Assembly: GCA_030841195.1 (NCBI GenBank)
Contig: JAVEDA010000248.1
Coordinates: forward strand, 1-9,151
From: Actinomycetota bacterium
GTDB taxonomy: Bacteria; Actinomycetota; Actinomycetes; JACCUZ01
Length of the DNA: 9,151 bases
Direction: 5' to 3'
The notes below the pieces were generated by a model. It did no database searches, was not told the DNA's origin, and was given only the letters and a program-made list of their open reading frames with translations. Made by a program: the position numbers and the translations under genes. This document shows, piece by piece, positions 1-6,605 of the stretch (the stretch's first letter is position 1; each line of letters starts with the position of its first letter).

Positions 1-1
1 C

Positions 2-1099
2 CAGGACGACGAGAAGATGCGCCAGGCGATCTCGGTTGGGAAGGGGCCTGACGTCGGCCTGTCCTACTCCACGGACATCGTCGGCAACTTCTGCTCGACC
101 GGCGCCTGGCGGGACCTGGGGCCGTGGCTCGACCGGGACAACGTGGACATCAACCAGCTGCTGCCGATCGTGCGCGGCTACACGGAGTACAACGGCACCC
201 GCTGCGCGATGCCGATGCTGGCCGACACGTACGGGCTCTACTACAACAAGAAGATGCTCGCCGCGGCCGGCTACACCGCGCCACCGAAGACCCTGAGCGA
301 GCTCAAGCAGATGACACTCAAGCTCACCACGAAGAAGCCGGACGGGAGCATCGACGTGGCCGGCTTCGTTCCGTCGACCACCTACTACGAGAACTCCTCA
401 GCCCACCTGGCACCCAGCTTCGACGCAACCTGGCTCACGGCCGACGGGAAGTCGAACCTGGCCGGGGACCCGGACTGGAAGGCCATGATGCTGTGGCAGC
501 AGGACTTCGCCGACGCCATGGGTGCCAAGGAGGTGGCGAAGTTCAACGCCGGCAAGGGCGAGGAGTTCTCCGGTGACAACGACTTCCAGAAGGGCCGGGT
601 GGCCATGATGATCGACGGCGAGTGGCGGGTCGCGTTCCTGAAGGACCAGGCCCCCGACGTCGACTTCGGGACAGCCCCGTTCCCGGTGCCGGACGACCAG
701 GCCGACCGCTACGGCGCCGGCTACGTGACGGGGAACATCATGGGCATCTCCAAGGGGTCGAAGAACCCCGAGGCGGCCTGGGCGCTGATCAAGTACCTCA
801 CCCTGGACACGGGCGCGATCGTCAAGCTGGCCAACGGGATCAAGAACGTGCCGACGACGCACGCCGCCCTCGCGTCCCCGGACCTGCAGGTCGATGACGC
901 GTTCAAGACGTTCCTCGACGTGTTCGAGAACCCGGCCAGCCAGACCTCCCCGTCGACCGCCAACGGCGCGGTCTATCAGAACCAGTTCGGCGACTTCTTC
1001 CAGCAGTGGGAGCGGGGCAAGGTGTCCGACCTGGATGCCGGGCTGGCGAAGACCGATGAACAGATCGACAAGGCGCTGCAGCTCGGCCAGGCGCCGTAA
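2..1099 (+). CDS. ABC sugar transporter, extracellular substrate-binding protein (family 1), 5' partial
   Basis: This is the C-terminal 365 residues of a family-1 (MalE-like) solute-binding protein, which would capture a sugar outside the membrane and deliver it to the two permeases encoded just downstream. The reading frame is open to the left edge, so the signal peptide, lipobox and true start lie outside the window; the first in-frame ATG at 17 is internal. Typical family features are visible: a PDVGLSYSTDIVGNF segment near residue 16, a YGLYYNKKMLAAAGY segment around residue 80, and a late stretch containing GISKGSKNPEAAWALIKYLT, as in MalE/UgpB-type proteins. Only two cysteines are seen, at visible residues 31 and 68, and they could form a disulfide. 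The gene ends 11 bases before the first permease start. The downstream GH4 enzyme suggests a glucoside ligand, but the substrate cannot be read from this sequence. Confidence 0.93.
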   Translation, partial: QDDEKMRQAISVGKGPDVGLSYSTDIVGNFCSTGAWRDLGPWLDRDNVDINQLLPIVRGYTEYNGTRCAMPMLADTYGLYYNKKMLAAAGYTAPPKTLSELKQMTLKLTTKKPDGSIDVAGFVPSTTYYENSSAHLAPSFDATWLTADGKSNLAGDPDWKAMMLWQQDFADAMGAKEVAKFNAGKGEEFSGDNDFQKGRVAMMIDGEWRVAFLKDQAPDVDFGTAPFPVPDDQADRYGAGYVTGNIMGISKGSKNPEAAWALIKYLTLDTGAIVKLANGIKNVPTTHAALASPDLQVDDAFKTFLDVFENPASQTSPSTANGAVYQNQFGDFFQQWERGKVSDLDAGLAKTDEQIDKALQLGQAP

Positions 1100-1110
1100 C
1101 CGGACTCGTC

Positions 1111-2085
1111 GTGGCCCTCACACTGACCCGTACGCCGGTGGCGCCGCCGCTTGTTCGCAAGCGGCGCCGCAACGGTCGCCTGGTCATGCTGCTGATGGCG
1201 CCCTGGACGATCGGTTTCCTGGTCTTCTTCGTCTACCCGCTGATCGCCACGGTCTGGTACTCCTTCACCCGGTTCGATCTGCTGTCGCCGCCGGAGTTCG
1301 TCGGACTGAGGAACTACCGGTACTTCCTGTTCGACGACCCCAACTCCTGGAAGGCATTGCGGAACACCTTCTGGTTCGTGGTGTTCATGATGCCGGCGCG
1401 GCTCGTCTCCGCCCTTCTCATCGCACAGCTCCTGACCAGGATCAGGCGCGGCGGCAGCTTCTTCCGGACAGTCTTCTTCCTGCCCGCGCTCGCGCCTCCG
1501 GTGGCGGCCACCATCGCCTTCGCCTTCCTGTTCAACCCGGCCACCGGCGCGGTCAACACGTTCCTCGGGTGGTTCGGCGTGGAGGGACCGCTGTGGCTCA
1601 GCGACCCGGCCCTGGCCAAGCCAGTCCTGCTCACCCTCGGCGTGTGGGGCCTGGGCGACATCATGATCATCTTCCTGGCGGCCCTGCTGGACGTGCCGGT
1701 CGAGCAGTACGAGGCGGCCGACCTGGACGGAGCCGGGCCGGTGCAGCAGTTCCGCTACATCACGCTGCCGAACCTCTCACCGGTGCTGCTGTTCGCGGCG
1801 ATCACGGGGGTGATCGACGCCCTGCAGTACTTCACCCAGGCGGCCGTCGCTTCGGCGCTCGCCTCCGGCGTGGCGACCACAGGTGGCGGCACGGCCTCCT
1901 CGCTGGGGTACCCCAGCGGCTCGACGCTCACCTATCCACTGTGGCTCTATCAGATGGGATTCCAGAACTTCTACCTCGGCTATGCCTGCGCGATGGCGGT
2001 CATCCTGCTCGTGATCAGCTTGGTGTTCGTGTCGTTCATGCTGCGCCGGTCGGCTGCCTTCCTCGGCACCGAGGACCTGCGATGA
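1111..2085 (+). CDS. ABC sugar transporter permease 1 (MalF type)
   Basis: This 324-residue integral membrane protein is one half of the sugar channel. A basic N-terminus (RKRRR at 16-20) precedes about six hydrophobic segments, near 25-50, 87-108, 119-141, 171-193, 223-247 and 286-310. The cytoplasmic EAA loop that contacts the ATPase is at about 198-220 (EQYEAADLDGAGPVQQFRYI, then TLPN). A GTG at 1111 is taken as the start because it lies 11 bases after the binding-protein stop and gives a usual permease N-terminus. No convincing Shine-Dalgarno sequence is seen, so translation may be coupled to the upstream gene; a second in-frame GTG at 1138 is an alternative. The stop overlaps the start of the next permease in an ATGA. 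A glycine/serine/threonine-rich stretch at about 252-272 forms a long loop before the last segment. No ATPase gene accompanies the pair. Confidence 0.93.
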   Translation: MALTLTRTPVAPPLVRKRRRNGRLVMLLMAPWTIGFLVFFVYPLIATVWYSFTRFDLLSPPEFVGLRNYRYFLFDDPNSWKALRNTFWFVVFMMPARLVSALLIAQLLTRIRRGGSFFRTVFFLPALAPPVAATIAFAFLFNPATGAVNTFLGWFGVEGPLWLSDPALAKPVLLTLGVWGLGDIMIIFLAALLDVPVEQYEAADLDGAGPVQQFRYITLPNLSPVLLFAAITGVIDALQYFTQAAVASALASGVATTGGGTASSLGYPSGSTLTYPLWLYQMGFQNFYLGYACAMAVILLVISLVFVSFMLRRSAAFLGTEDLR

Positions 2086-2921
2086 GGGCAGCCCGCCACC
2101 GCAACGACCGGCTCCTGGGGATCGCCGAGCACTCGATGGCCATCCTGCTGGTGGCGGTCTTCCTGGGGCCGATCGTGCTCATCGTCCTGACGGCGTTCAT
2201 GACCTCGGGGCAGACCCTCACGTCGGACCTGTGGCCGCACGAGTGGCGGCTGTCGAACTTCCGGGAGGTGTTCGTCGAGGCGCCGTTCCTGACCTGGCTG
2301 AAGAACTCGCTCATCTACTCCGTGCTGGCCACCGGATTCATGCTGCTGTCCAGCTTCCCGGCGGCCTACGCGCTGGCCCGGCTGCAGTGGCGCGGGCGGA
2401 ACCTGGTGCTGCTGGCGGTGATCACCATGATGCTGCTGCCGCCGCAGGTGACGGTCGTGCCCGTCTACCGGATGTGGGCCGAGCTGGGGCTCACCGGCAC
2501 CTTGTGGCCGCTGATCCTGCCGAACCTCGTCGGGGATGCCTTCTCGGTGTTCCTGCTGCGGCAGTTCCTGCTCACCATCCCGCAGGAGTACTCCGACGCG
2601 GCCCGGGTGGACGGTGCCTCTGAGCTGCAGATCATGCTGAAGGTGATTGTGCCGATGGCGAAGCCGGCGATCGCCGCCACGGCCATGTTCATGTTCTTCT
2701 TCACCTGGAACGACTACTTCGGTCCGCTGCTCTACACCAGCGACGAGCCCAGCCACTGGACCGTCGCGGTGGGGCTGGCCTCGTTCCGAGCGCTGCACCA
2801 CGTGCAGTGGAACCTCGTGATGGCGGCCACCGTGCTGGTGATGCTGCCCGTGATCGTCCTGTTCTTCTTCGCCCAGAAGGCCTTCGTCGAAGGCGTCACT
2901 CTCACGGGGGTCAAGGGATGA
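2082..2921 (+). CDS. ABC sugar transporter permease 2 (MalG type)
   Basis: This 279-residue membrane protein is the second permease half and should pair with the MalF-type protein encoded immediately upstream. Hydrophobic segments lie near residues 18-40, 75-98, 107-128, 142-163, 195-217 and 245-264. The EAA loop is at about 169-193, where EYSDAARVDGASELQIMLK runs into IVP-AKPA, as expected for MalG-type subunits. The ATG at 2082 overlaps the previous stop in an ATGA and is preceded by GAGGA at 2071-2075, with suitable spacing. The length fits the family's usual 270-300 residues. Its own stop overlaps the GH4 start in the same way, so transport and catabolism are translationally linked. The family assignment is secure; the transported sugar is inferred only from the neighbours. 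Confidence 0.94.
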   Translation: MRAARHRNDRLLGIAEHSMAILLVAVFLGPIVLIVLTAFMTSGQTLTSDLWPHEWRLSNFREVFVEAPFLTWLKNSLIYSVLATGFMLLSSFPAAYALARLQWRGRNLVLLAVITMMLLPPQVTVVPVYRMWAELGLTGTLWPLILPNLVGDAFSVFLLRQFLLTIPQEYSDAARVDGASELQIMLKVIVPMAKPAIAATAMFMFFFTWNDYFGPLLYTSDEPSHWTVAVGLASFRALHHVQWNLVMAATVLVMLPVIVLFFFAQKAFVEGVTLTGVKG

Positions 2922-4174
2922 AGGTCGCAGTCGTCGGCGGCGGGTCGACGTACACACCCGAGCTGGTGGACGGGTTCGCCCGGCTGCGCCACCTGCTGCC
3001 GGTCGAGGAGCTCGTGCTCACGGACCCGAACCAGGAGCGGCTGGACCTCGTCGGCGGAGTCTCCGAGCGGATCATGGCCAAGCAGGGGCATCCCGGCCGG
3101 CTGGTCCGGACGACCGACCTCGACCAGGCGCTCGACGGCGCCTCTGTCGTGCTGCTCCAGCTGCGCGTCGGCGGGCAGGCCGCCCGCAACGTGGACGAGA
3201 CCCTGCCGCTGCAGTGCGGGTGCGTGGGGCAGGAGACCACCGGAGCAGGCGGGCTCGCCAAGGCGCTGCGCACCGTGCCGGTCGTGCTCGACATCGCCGA
3301 GAGGGCGCGCGCCCGGGCCGACGACGAGGCGTGGATCGTGGACTTCACGAACCCGGTGGGGATCGTGACCAAGGCGCTGCTCGACGCCGGCCACCGGGCG
3401 GTCGGCCTGTGCAATGTGGCCATCGGCAACCAGCGTGGGGTGGCCAGGCACCTGGCCGTCGACCCCGACCGGGTCGCCCTCGACCATGTGGGGCTGAACC
3501 ACCTCACCTGGACCCGCCGGGTGCTCGTCGACGGAGTGGACGTCCTGCCCGACCTGCTCGACAGTGCCCCCGAGCTCCTGGCGCGGTCCGGACTTCCGGT
3601 GGACCTCCTGCGCCGGCTGGGGGTCTGGCCCTCCTACTACCTGCGGTTCTACTACGCGCACGACGCTGTGGTCGCCGAGCAGAAGGCCGCCCCGTCCCGG
3701 GCAGCAGAGGTCGCCGCGATCGAGCGGCAGCTGCTCGACCTCTACGCCGACCCCGCGCTGGACGAGAAGCCGGCCCTGCTCGAGCAGCGCGGCGGCGCCT
3801 ACTACTCCGAGGCCGCGGTCAACCTGGTGGCATCGCTGGTGGCCGACCGGGGCGACGTGCAGGTGGTCAACCTCCGCAACAACGGCACCCTGCCGTTCCT
3901 CGACGACAGCGCCGTGATCGAGGTGCCGGCCCGGGTCGGCAGCACAGGGGTCACCGCGGAGCCGGTCGAGCCGCTCGACCCGTTGTTCGCCGGACTGGTC
4001 GCGCACGTCTCGGCGTACGAGCAGCTCGCTCTCGACGCCGCGGTCCACGGCGGGAGGGACCGCGTCTATCGCGCCCTCCTCGCGCACCCGCTGGTCGGGC
4101 AGCACGACGTGGCGACCCGGTTGACCGACCTGCTGCTCGACGCCAACCGCGACCACCTGAGGTGGCTGTCATGA
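2918..4174 (+). CDS. GH4 NAD+- and metal-dependent glycosidase, probable 6-phospho-beta-glucosidase
   Basis: This 418-residue cytoplasmic enzyme belongs to glycoside hydrolase family 4, which cleaves glycosides by a redox-assisted elimination using NAD+ and a divalent metal, usually Mn2+. The N-terminal Rossmann motif is GGGSTYTPE (7-15), followed by an acidic LTDP at 34-37. QETTGAGGLAKALRT spans 105-119 and TNPVGIVTKA spans 144-153. Expected metal ligands are Cys165, in the motif CNVA, and His195, in GLNH. Tyr240 or Tyr241 (PSYYLRFYY) is placed where the family's catalytic tyrosine is expected. A CN(V/I)P-like motif is characteristic of 6-phospho-beta-glucosidases, whereas CDMP marks the alpha enzymes; here the final position is Ala instead of Pro. 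The start overlaps the permease stop and follows GGGGG at 2906-2910. No PTS permease is nearby, so the 6-phosphate would have to come from the kinase encoded next. Specificity for phosphorylated glucosides is inferred. Confidence 0.9.
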   Translation: MKVAVVGGGSTYTPELVDGFARLRHLLPVEELVLTDPNQERLDLVGGVSERIMAKQGHPGRLVRTTDLDQALDGASVVLLQLRVGGQAARNVDETLPLQCGCVGQETTGAGGLAKALRTVPVVLDIAERARARADDEAWIVDFTNPVGIVTKALLDAGHRAVGLCNVAIGNQRGVARHLAVDPDRVALDHVGLNHLTWTRRVLVDGVDVLPDLLDSAPELLARSGLPVDLLRRLGVWPSYYLRFYYAHDAVVAEQKAAPSRAAEVAAIERQLLDLYADPALDEKPALLEQRGGAYYSEAAVNLVASLVADRGDVQVVNLRNNGTLPFLDDSAVIEVPARVGSTGVTAEPVEPLDPLFAGLVAHVSAYEQLALDAAVHGGRDRVYRALLAHPLVGQHDVATRLTDLLLDANRDHLRWLS

Positions 4175-5184
4175 CCGCCGCCGTGCTCGCGGTCGACGGC
4201 GGCAACAGCAAGACCGACGTGGCCCTGGTCGGCATCGACGGCGCGCTGCTCGGGCTCAGCCGTGGCCCCGGCTCCTGCCACCAGAGCATCGGGGTCGAAG
4301 AGACCATGCGGGTGCTGGCCGAGCTCGTCGCGGGTGCAGCCGCCGAGGCGGGGCTGGACCCGGCCGGTCCGGTGGCCAGGCACGGCGCGTTCTACCTGGC
4401 CGGTGCCGACCTGCCGGTCGAGATCGCGATGCTGGAGAAGCGGCTCACCGACATCGGCTGGACCACCGACGTCGTGGTCGACAACGACACCTTCGCCCTG
4501 CTCCGGGCGGGCACCGAGTCACCGGACCGGGTCGCCGTGGTCTGCGGCGCGGGCATCAACTGCGTGGGCGTCTCGGCGTCGGGCGGAGTGGCCCGTTTCC
4601 CGTCCCTGGGGCGGGTGTCCGGCGACTGGGGTGGTGGCGGGCAGCTGGGCAGCGAAGCGCTCTGGCTGGCTGTCCGCGCGGAGGACGGGCGCGGCCGGCC
4701 GACCGTGCTCAGCCGTGCCGTCCCGGACCACTTCGGTCTGGCGACGGTCGCCGAGGTGTCCGCAGCCTTCCATCTCGGCGACCTGCCCGCAGCGCGGGTG
4801 CATGAGCTGACTCCCGTGCTCCTGCGGTGCGCCGGCGCCGGGGACGAGGTGTCCGGTGCGGTGGTGGAGCGGATGGCCGAGGAGGTGGTGCTGCTGGCCA
4901 CGGTCGCCCTGGGCCGTCTGAATCTGCTGGACCGGTCGGCGGAGCTGGTGCTCGGCGGCGGGGTGCTCGCTGCCCGGGACCCGCTCCTTCTCGGCTCGGT
5001 GGAGGCGAAGCTGCACGAGCGGGCACCGCAGGTCGAGATCCGGGTGGTCGACCGGCCGCCCGTGGTCGGCGCGGCCCTCCTTGGGATGGACGCCCTGGGC
5101 GCCTCGCCGGCAGCCGTGGCCCGGTTGCGCGAGGCGCTGCTGGATCGGACAGGAGCCTCGCGCTCGGCCGGCTCGGTCGAGTAG
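4171..5184 (+). CDS. BadF/BadG/BcrA/BcrD-family sugar kinase, N-acetylglucosamine-kinase-like
   Basis: This 337-residue cytoplasmic protein has the actin/hexokinase/Hsp70 ATPase fold of the BadF and GlcNAc-kinase family. The phosphate-1 motif DGGNSKTD is at 9-16, a DND containing the probable catalytic acid is at 104-106, the phosphate-2 motif GAGINCVG is at 126-133, a glycine-rich GDWGGGGQLG is at 151-160, and the adenosine-binding LGGGVLAA is at 261-268. Length and motif order match sugar kinases. They do not match benzoyl-CoA-reductase activators, whose cluster-binding cysteines and partner subunits are absent. The ATG overlaps the GH4 stop, and GAGGTGG at 4159-4165 is a good ribosome-binding site. 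Placed directly after a GH4 gene in an ABC-transporter operon, it probably phosphorylates the imported sugar or glycoside at O6, although it could instead phosphorylate a monosaccharide released later. The substrate (glucoside, glucose or amino sugar) cannot be decided from sequence. Confidence 0.88.
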   Translation: MTAAVLAVDGGNSKTDVALVGIDGALLGLSRGPGSCHQSIGVEETMRVLAELVAGAAAEAGLDPAGPVARHGAFYLAGADLPVEIAMLEKRLTDIGWTTDVVVDNDTFALLRAGTESPDRVAVVCGAGINCVGVSASGGVARFPSLGRVSGDWGGGGQLGSEALWLAVRAEDGRGRPTVLSRAVPDHFGLATVAEVSAAFHLGDLPAARVHELTPVLLRCAGAGDEVSGAVVERMAEEVVLLATVALGRLNLLDRSAELVLGGGVLAARDPLLLGSVEAKLHERAPQVEIRVVDRPPVVGAALLGMDALGASPAAVARLREALLDRTGASRSAGSVE

Positions 5185-5194
5185 ACCTGGGGGC

Positions 5195-5869
5195 ATGACC
5201 GCAGCCCCCAGCCCCGAGGCCCTGGCCACGACTCGACAGTCCCTGCACCGGGTGGCCGAGCACCTGCTCGCTGCGACCCGCAAGCGGGCGACCGGCGAGA
5301 TCACCCTGGCGCAGGGAGCCGGCGGCTTCCGGACGCCACCGCTGCCGGACGGCAGTGCGCTGGCCGTCGACGGCACGGTGCTGGTCGTCACCGGGGCCGG
5401 CGGTGACCGCCGGGAGCACCTCCGGACCATCGCGCAGGCGGCTGACTTTGCCGGCGTACCGGCTGGGTTTCCCTGGACCAAGTACCCGCCGGCAACCCCG
5501 TTCGAGCCGGACGCGCCGCTGACGCTCGACGAGGTCGCGGCTGCCGCGCTCGCCGACTGGTTCAGGTTGGGGCAGGAGGCTCTGTCTGCGCTCGTTGGCG
5601 AGGTCGCCGTCGAGAGCCCGAGCGAGCCGCAGATCTTCCCGGAGCACTTCGACCTCGGCATCACCGCCGGCCCCGTCAACTACGGCTTCTCGCCCGGCGA
5701 CGACGCGCTCGCGGAGCCGTACGTGTACGTGGGCCCGCACCAGCTGCCGCCTCCGGCCGGCGACTTCTGGAACGCGTCGTTCGGTGCCTACCGCACCTGG
5801 TCGCAGGTCACGAACACCCAGCAGGCGCTGGACTTCCTGCGCGCCGGGCACTCCTCGCTGGCTCGGTGA
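5195..5869 (+). CDS. Conserved-looking protein of unknown function
   Basis: I do not assign a family to this 224-residue protein. It has no signal peptide or membrane segment, so it is probably cytoplasmic. An N-terminal part rich in Ala, Arg and Leu (about 8-40) is followed by a probable beta-rich section (LAVDGTVLVVTGAG, 56-69). Next come a distinctive aromatic/proline segment FPWTKYPPATPFEPD (92-106), a helix at about 110-134, and PQIFPEHFD (145-153). The C-terminal region has FSPGDDALAEPYVYVGPH (165-182) and FWNASFGAYRTW (191-202). The rare, ordered motifs and normal actinobacterial codon use indicate a real gene. The ATG at 5195 was chosen because it lies 10 bases after the kinase stop, next to GGGGG at 5189-5193, although that spacing is unusually short. 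A longer in-frame extension would run back into the kinase gene. It may be the last gene of the sugar operon or an unrelated neighbour. Confidence 0.8.
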   Translation: MTAAPSPEALATTRQSLHRVAEHLLAATRKRATGEITLAQGAGGFRTPPLPDGSALAVDGTVLVVTGAGGDRREHLRTIAQAADFAGVPAGFPWTKYPPATPFEPDAPLTLDEVAAAALADWFRLGQEALSALVGEVAVESPSEPQIFPEHFDLGITAGPVNYGFSPGDDALAEPYVYVGPHQLPPPAGDFWNASFGAYRTWSQVTNTQQALDFLRAGHSSLAR

Positions 5870-5877
5870 CGACGTCA
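5867..5877. repeat. 11-base inverted repeat spanning two convergent stop codons
   Basis: TGACG-A-CGTCA is a perfect inverted repeat. It contains the stop of the 224-residue protein gene (TGA, 5867-5869) and, on the other strand, the stop of the ABM-like gene (5875-5877). The loop is a single base, so it cannot form a normal RNA hairpin terminator. It may simply follow from two TGA stops facing each other. Confidence 0.4.
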
Positions 5878-6483
5878 GGCCGGACTGTGCATCCAGGGGT
5901 CGCGCAGGTCGAGGAACGTCGGCTCGCCCGCCTCGAGCTTGCCCATCTCTTCCATCTGCGCCGCGAGCTCCGGCGGCGCCTCCTTCTTCTCCCCCTCGCG
6001 GGCGGCGGCCTCGGAGGTGAAGTAGAGCACTGCGGTGTAGCCGTCCGGGTCGTGCCCGATCCCGAGGCTGCCGAGGATCTCCGGCCGGTACGCGGCCCAG
6101 GCCTCGGAGTCCTGGCTCATCAGCTCGCGAGCCCGCGCAGGGTCGCTGCTGTGTCCCTGGATCACCTGGACGAAGCCCGCCTCGTCGGGGTTGCCGGCCA
6201 GGTCGACGTCCACCTGGTCGCTCTCGGTGAACGTCGGCTCGTTGGTGAAGAGCTTCGACATCTGGGTCCACCACTGGTCCTGCTCCGGCCGGTCGCTGTT
6301 GCGCCGGGCCGCGTCCTCGGACTCGAACCTGACAACGGCGATGAGCTGGCCGGCATCGGTGACCCCGCCGGTCGATCCGAGCCAGCCGATCGCGCCGGGG
6401 GAGACCTCGTCGACCCACCGGTCCACGGCCGCTCGCATCTCGTCCTTGTCGCTGACCATGCCCTGGATGATCTGCACGAACAT
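5875..6483 (-). CDS. Tandem-duplicated ABM-like (dimeric alpha/beta barrel) protein
   Basis: This 202-residue soluble protein is built from two homologous units of about 86-89 residues, at roughly 2-87 and 104-192. Matching landmarks are FVQIIQG (2-8) and FVQVIQG (104-110), VRFESEDAARR (51-61) and LYFTSEAAARE (153-163), and EPTF at 82-85 and again at 187-190. The pattern of short strand, helix, strand, FxSExAAR helix and final strand resembles antibiotic-biosynthesis-monooxygenase or other ferredoxin-like barrel proteins, which normally pair as dimers. Here one chain could supply both halves. No recognised catalytic residues can be named, so the activity (monooxygenase, heme or small-molecule binding, or none) is unknown. 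The start at 6483 is well supported by GGAGGAGG on the minus strand, about 7 bases before ATG. The gene converges on the unknown gene with a 5-base gap and is divergent from the CPBP gene. Confidence 0.85.
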   Translation of the reverse strand: MFVQIIQGMVSDKDEMRAAVDRWVDEVSPGAIGWLGSTGGVTDAGQLIAVVRFESEDAARRNSDRPEQDQWWTQMSKLFTNEPTFTESDQVDVDLAGNPDEAGFVQVIQGHSSDPARARELMSQDSEAWAAYRPEILGSLGIGHDPDGYTAVLYFTSEAAAREGEKKEAPPELAAQMEEMGKLEAGEPTFLDLRDPWMHSPA

Positions 6484-6605
6484 CGTGGTCCTCCTCCGCC
6501 GGCGAACGCTCTGTCCCCGCCGACGTTAGGCCTGTCGGCCCTCCGCGTCGACACCTGAGCTTCGCCGGGTGGAACGGTGCCGGGCGCGCGGGCGTTCACC
6601 GCAGC
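6484..6605. promoter_or_regulatory. Divergent intergenic region between ABM-like and CPBP genes
   Basis: These 122 bases separate two divergent starts and must hold both promoters if each gene has its own. On the minus strand, TAACGT (complement of 6523-6528) is a possible -10 element about 40 bases before the ABM-like start. No good -35 box precedes it. The strong ribosome-binding site of that gene lies at about 6490-6500. Nothing convincing is seen on the plus strand, where the GTG start lacks a clear ribosome-binding site. Confidence 0.35.

Noticed and set aside
894..2081. Long + strand open frame that runs into the MalG-type permease
   Set aside because: Only the part from ATG 2082 reads as a permease. 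The upstream part is an arginine/proline-rich out-of-frame reading of the binding-protein and MalF-type genes, caused by high GC.
2732..4156. A 474-codon minus-strand open frame opposite the GH4 gene
   Set aside because: The GH4 frame carries the full catalytic motif set; the antisense translation is Val/Gln/Gly/His-rich without recognisable domains.
4171..5184. Benzoyl-CoA reductase or 2-hydroxyacyl-CoA dehydratase activator
   Set aside because: The fold family is shared, but there are no paired iron-sulfur cysteines or partner dehydratase genes, and the context is sugar transport.
5081..5194. Longer start for the 224-residue protein
   Set aside because: The extension lies inside the kinase 3' coding region, with an Arg/Pro-rich translation; ATG 5195 sits directly after the kinase stop.
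4709..6418. A 569-codon open frame on the minus strand across the kinase and the unknown gene
   Set aside because: Its translation is low-complexity Arg/Gly/Pro/Ala with no family motifs, and it opposes two genes with better evidence. It is a shadow of GC-rich coding.
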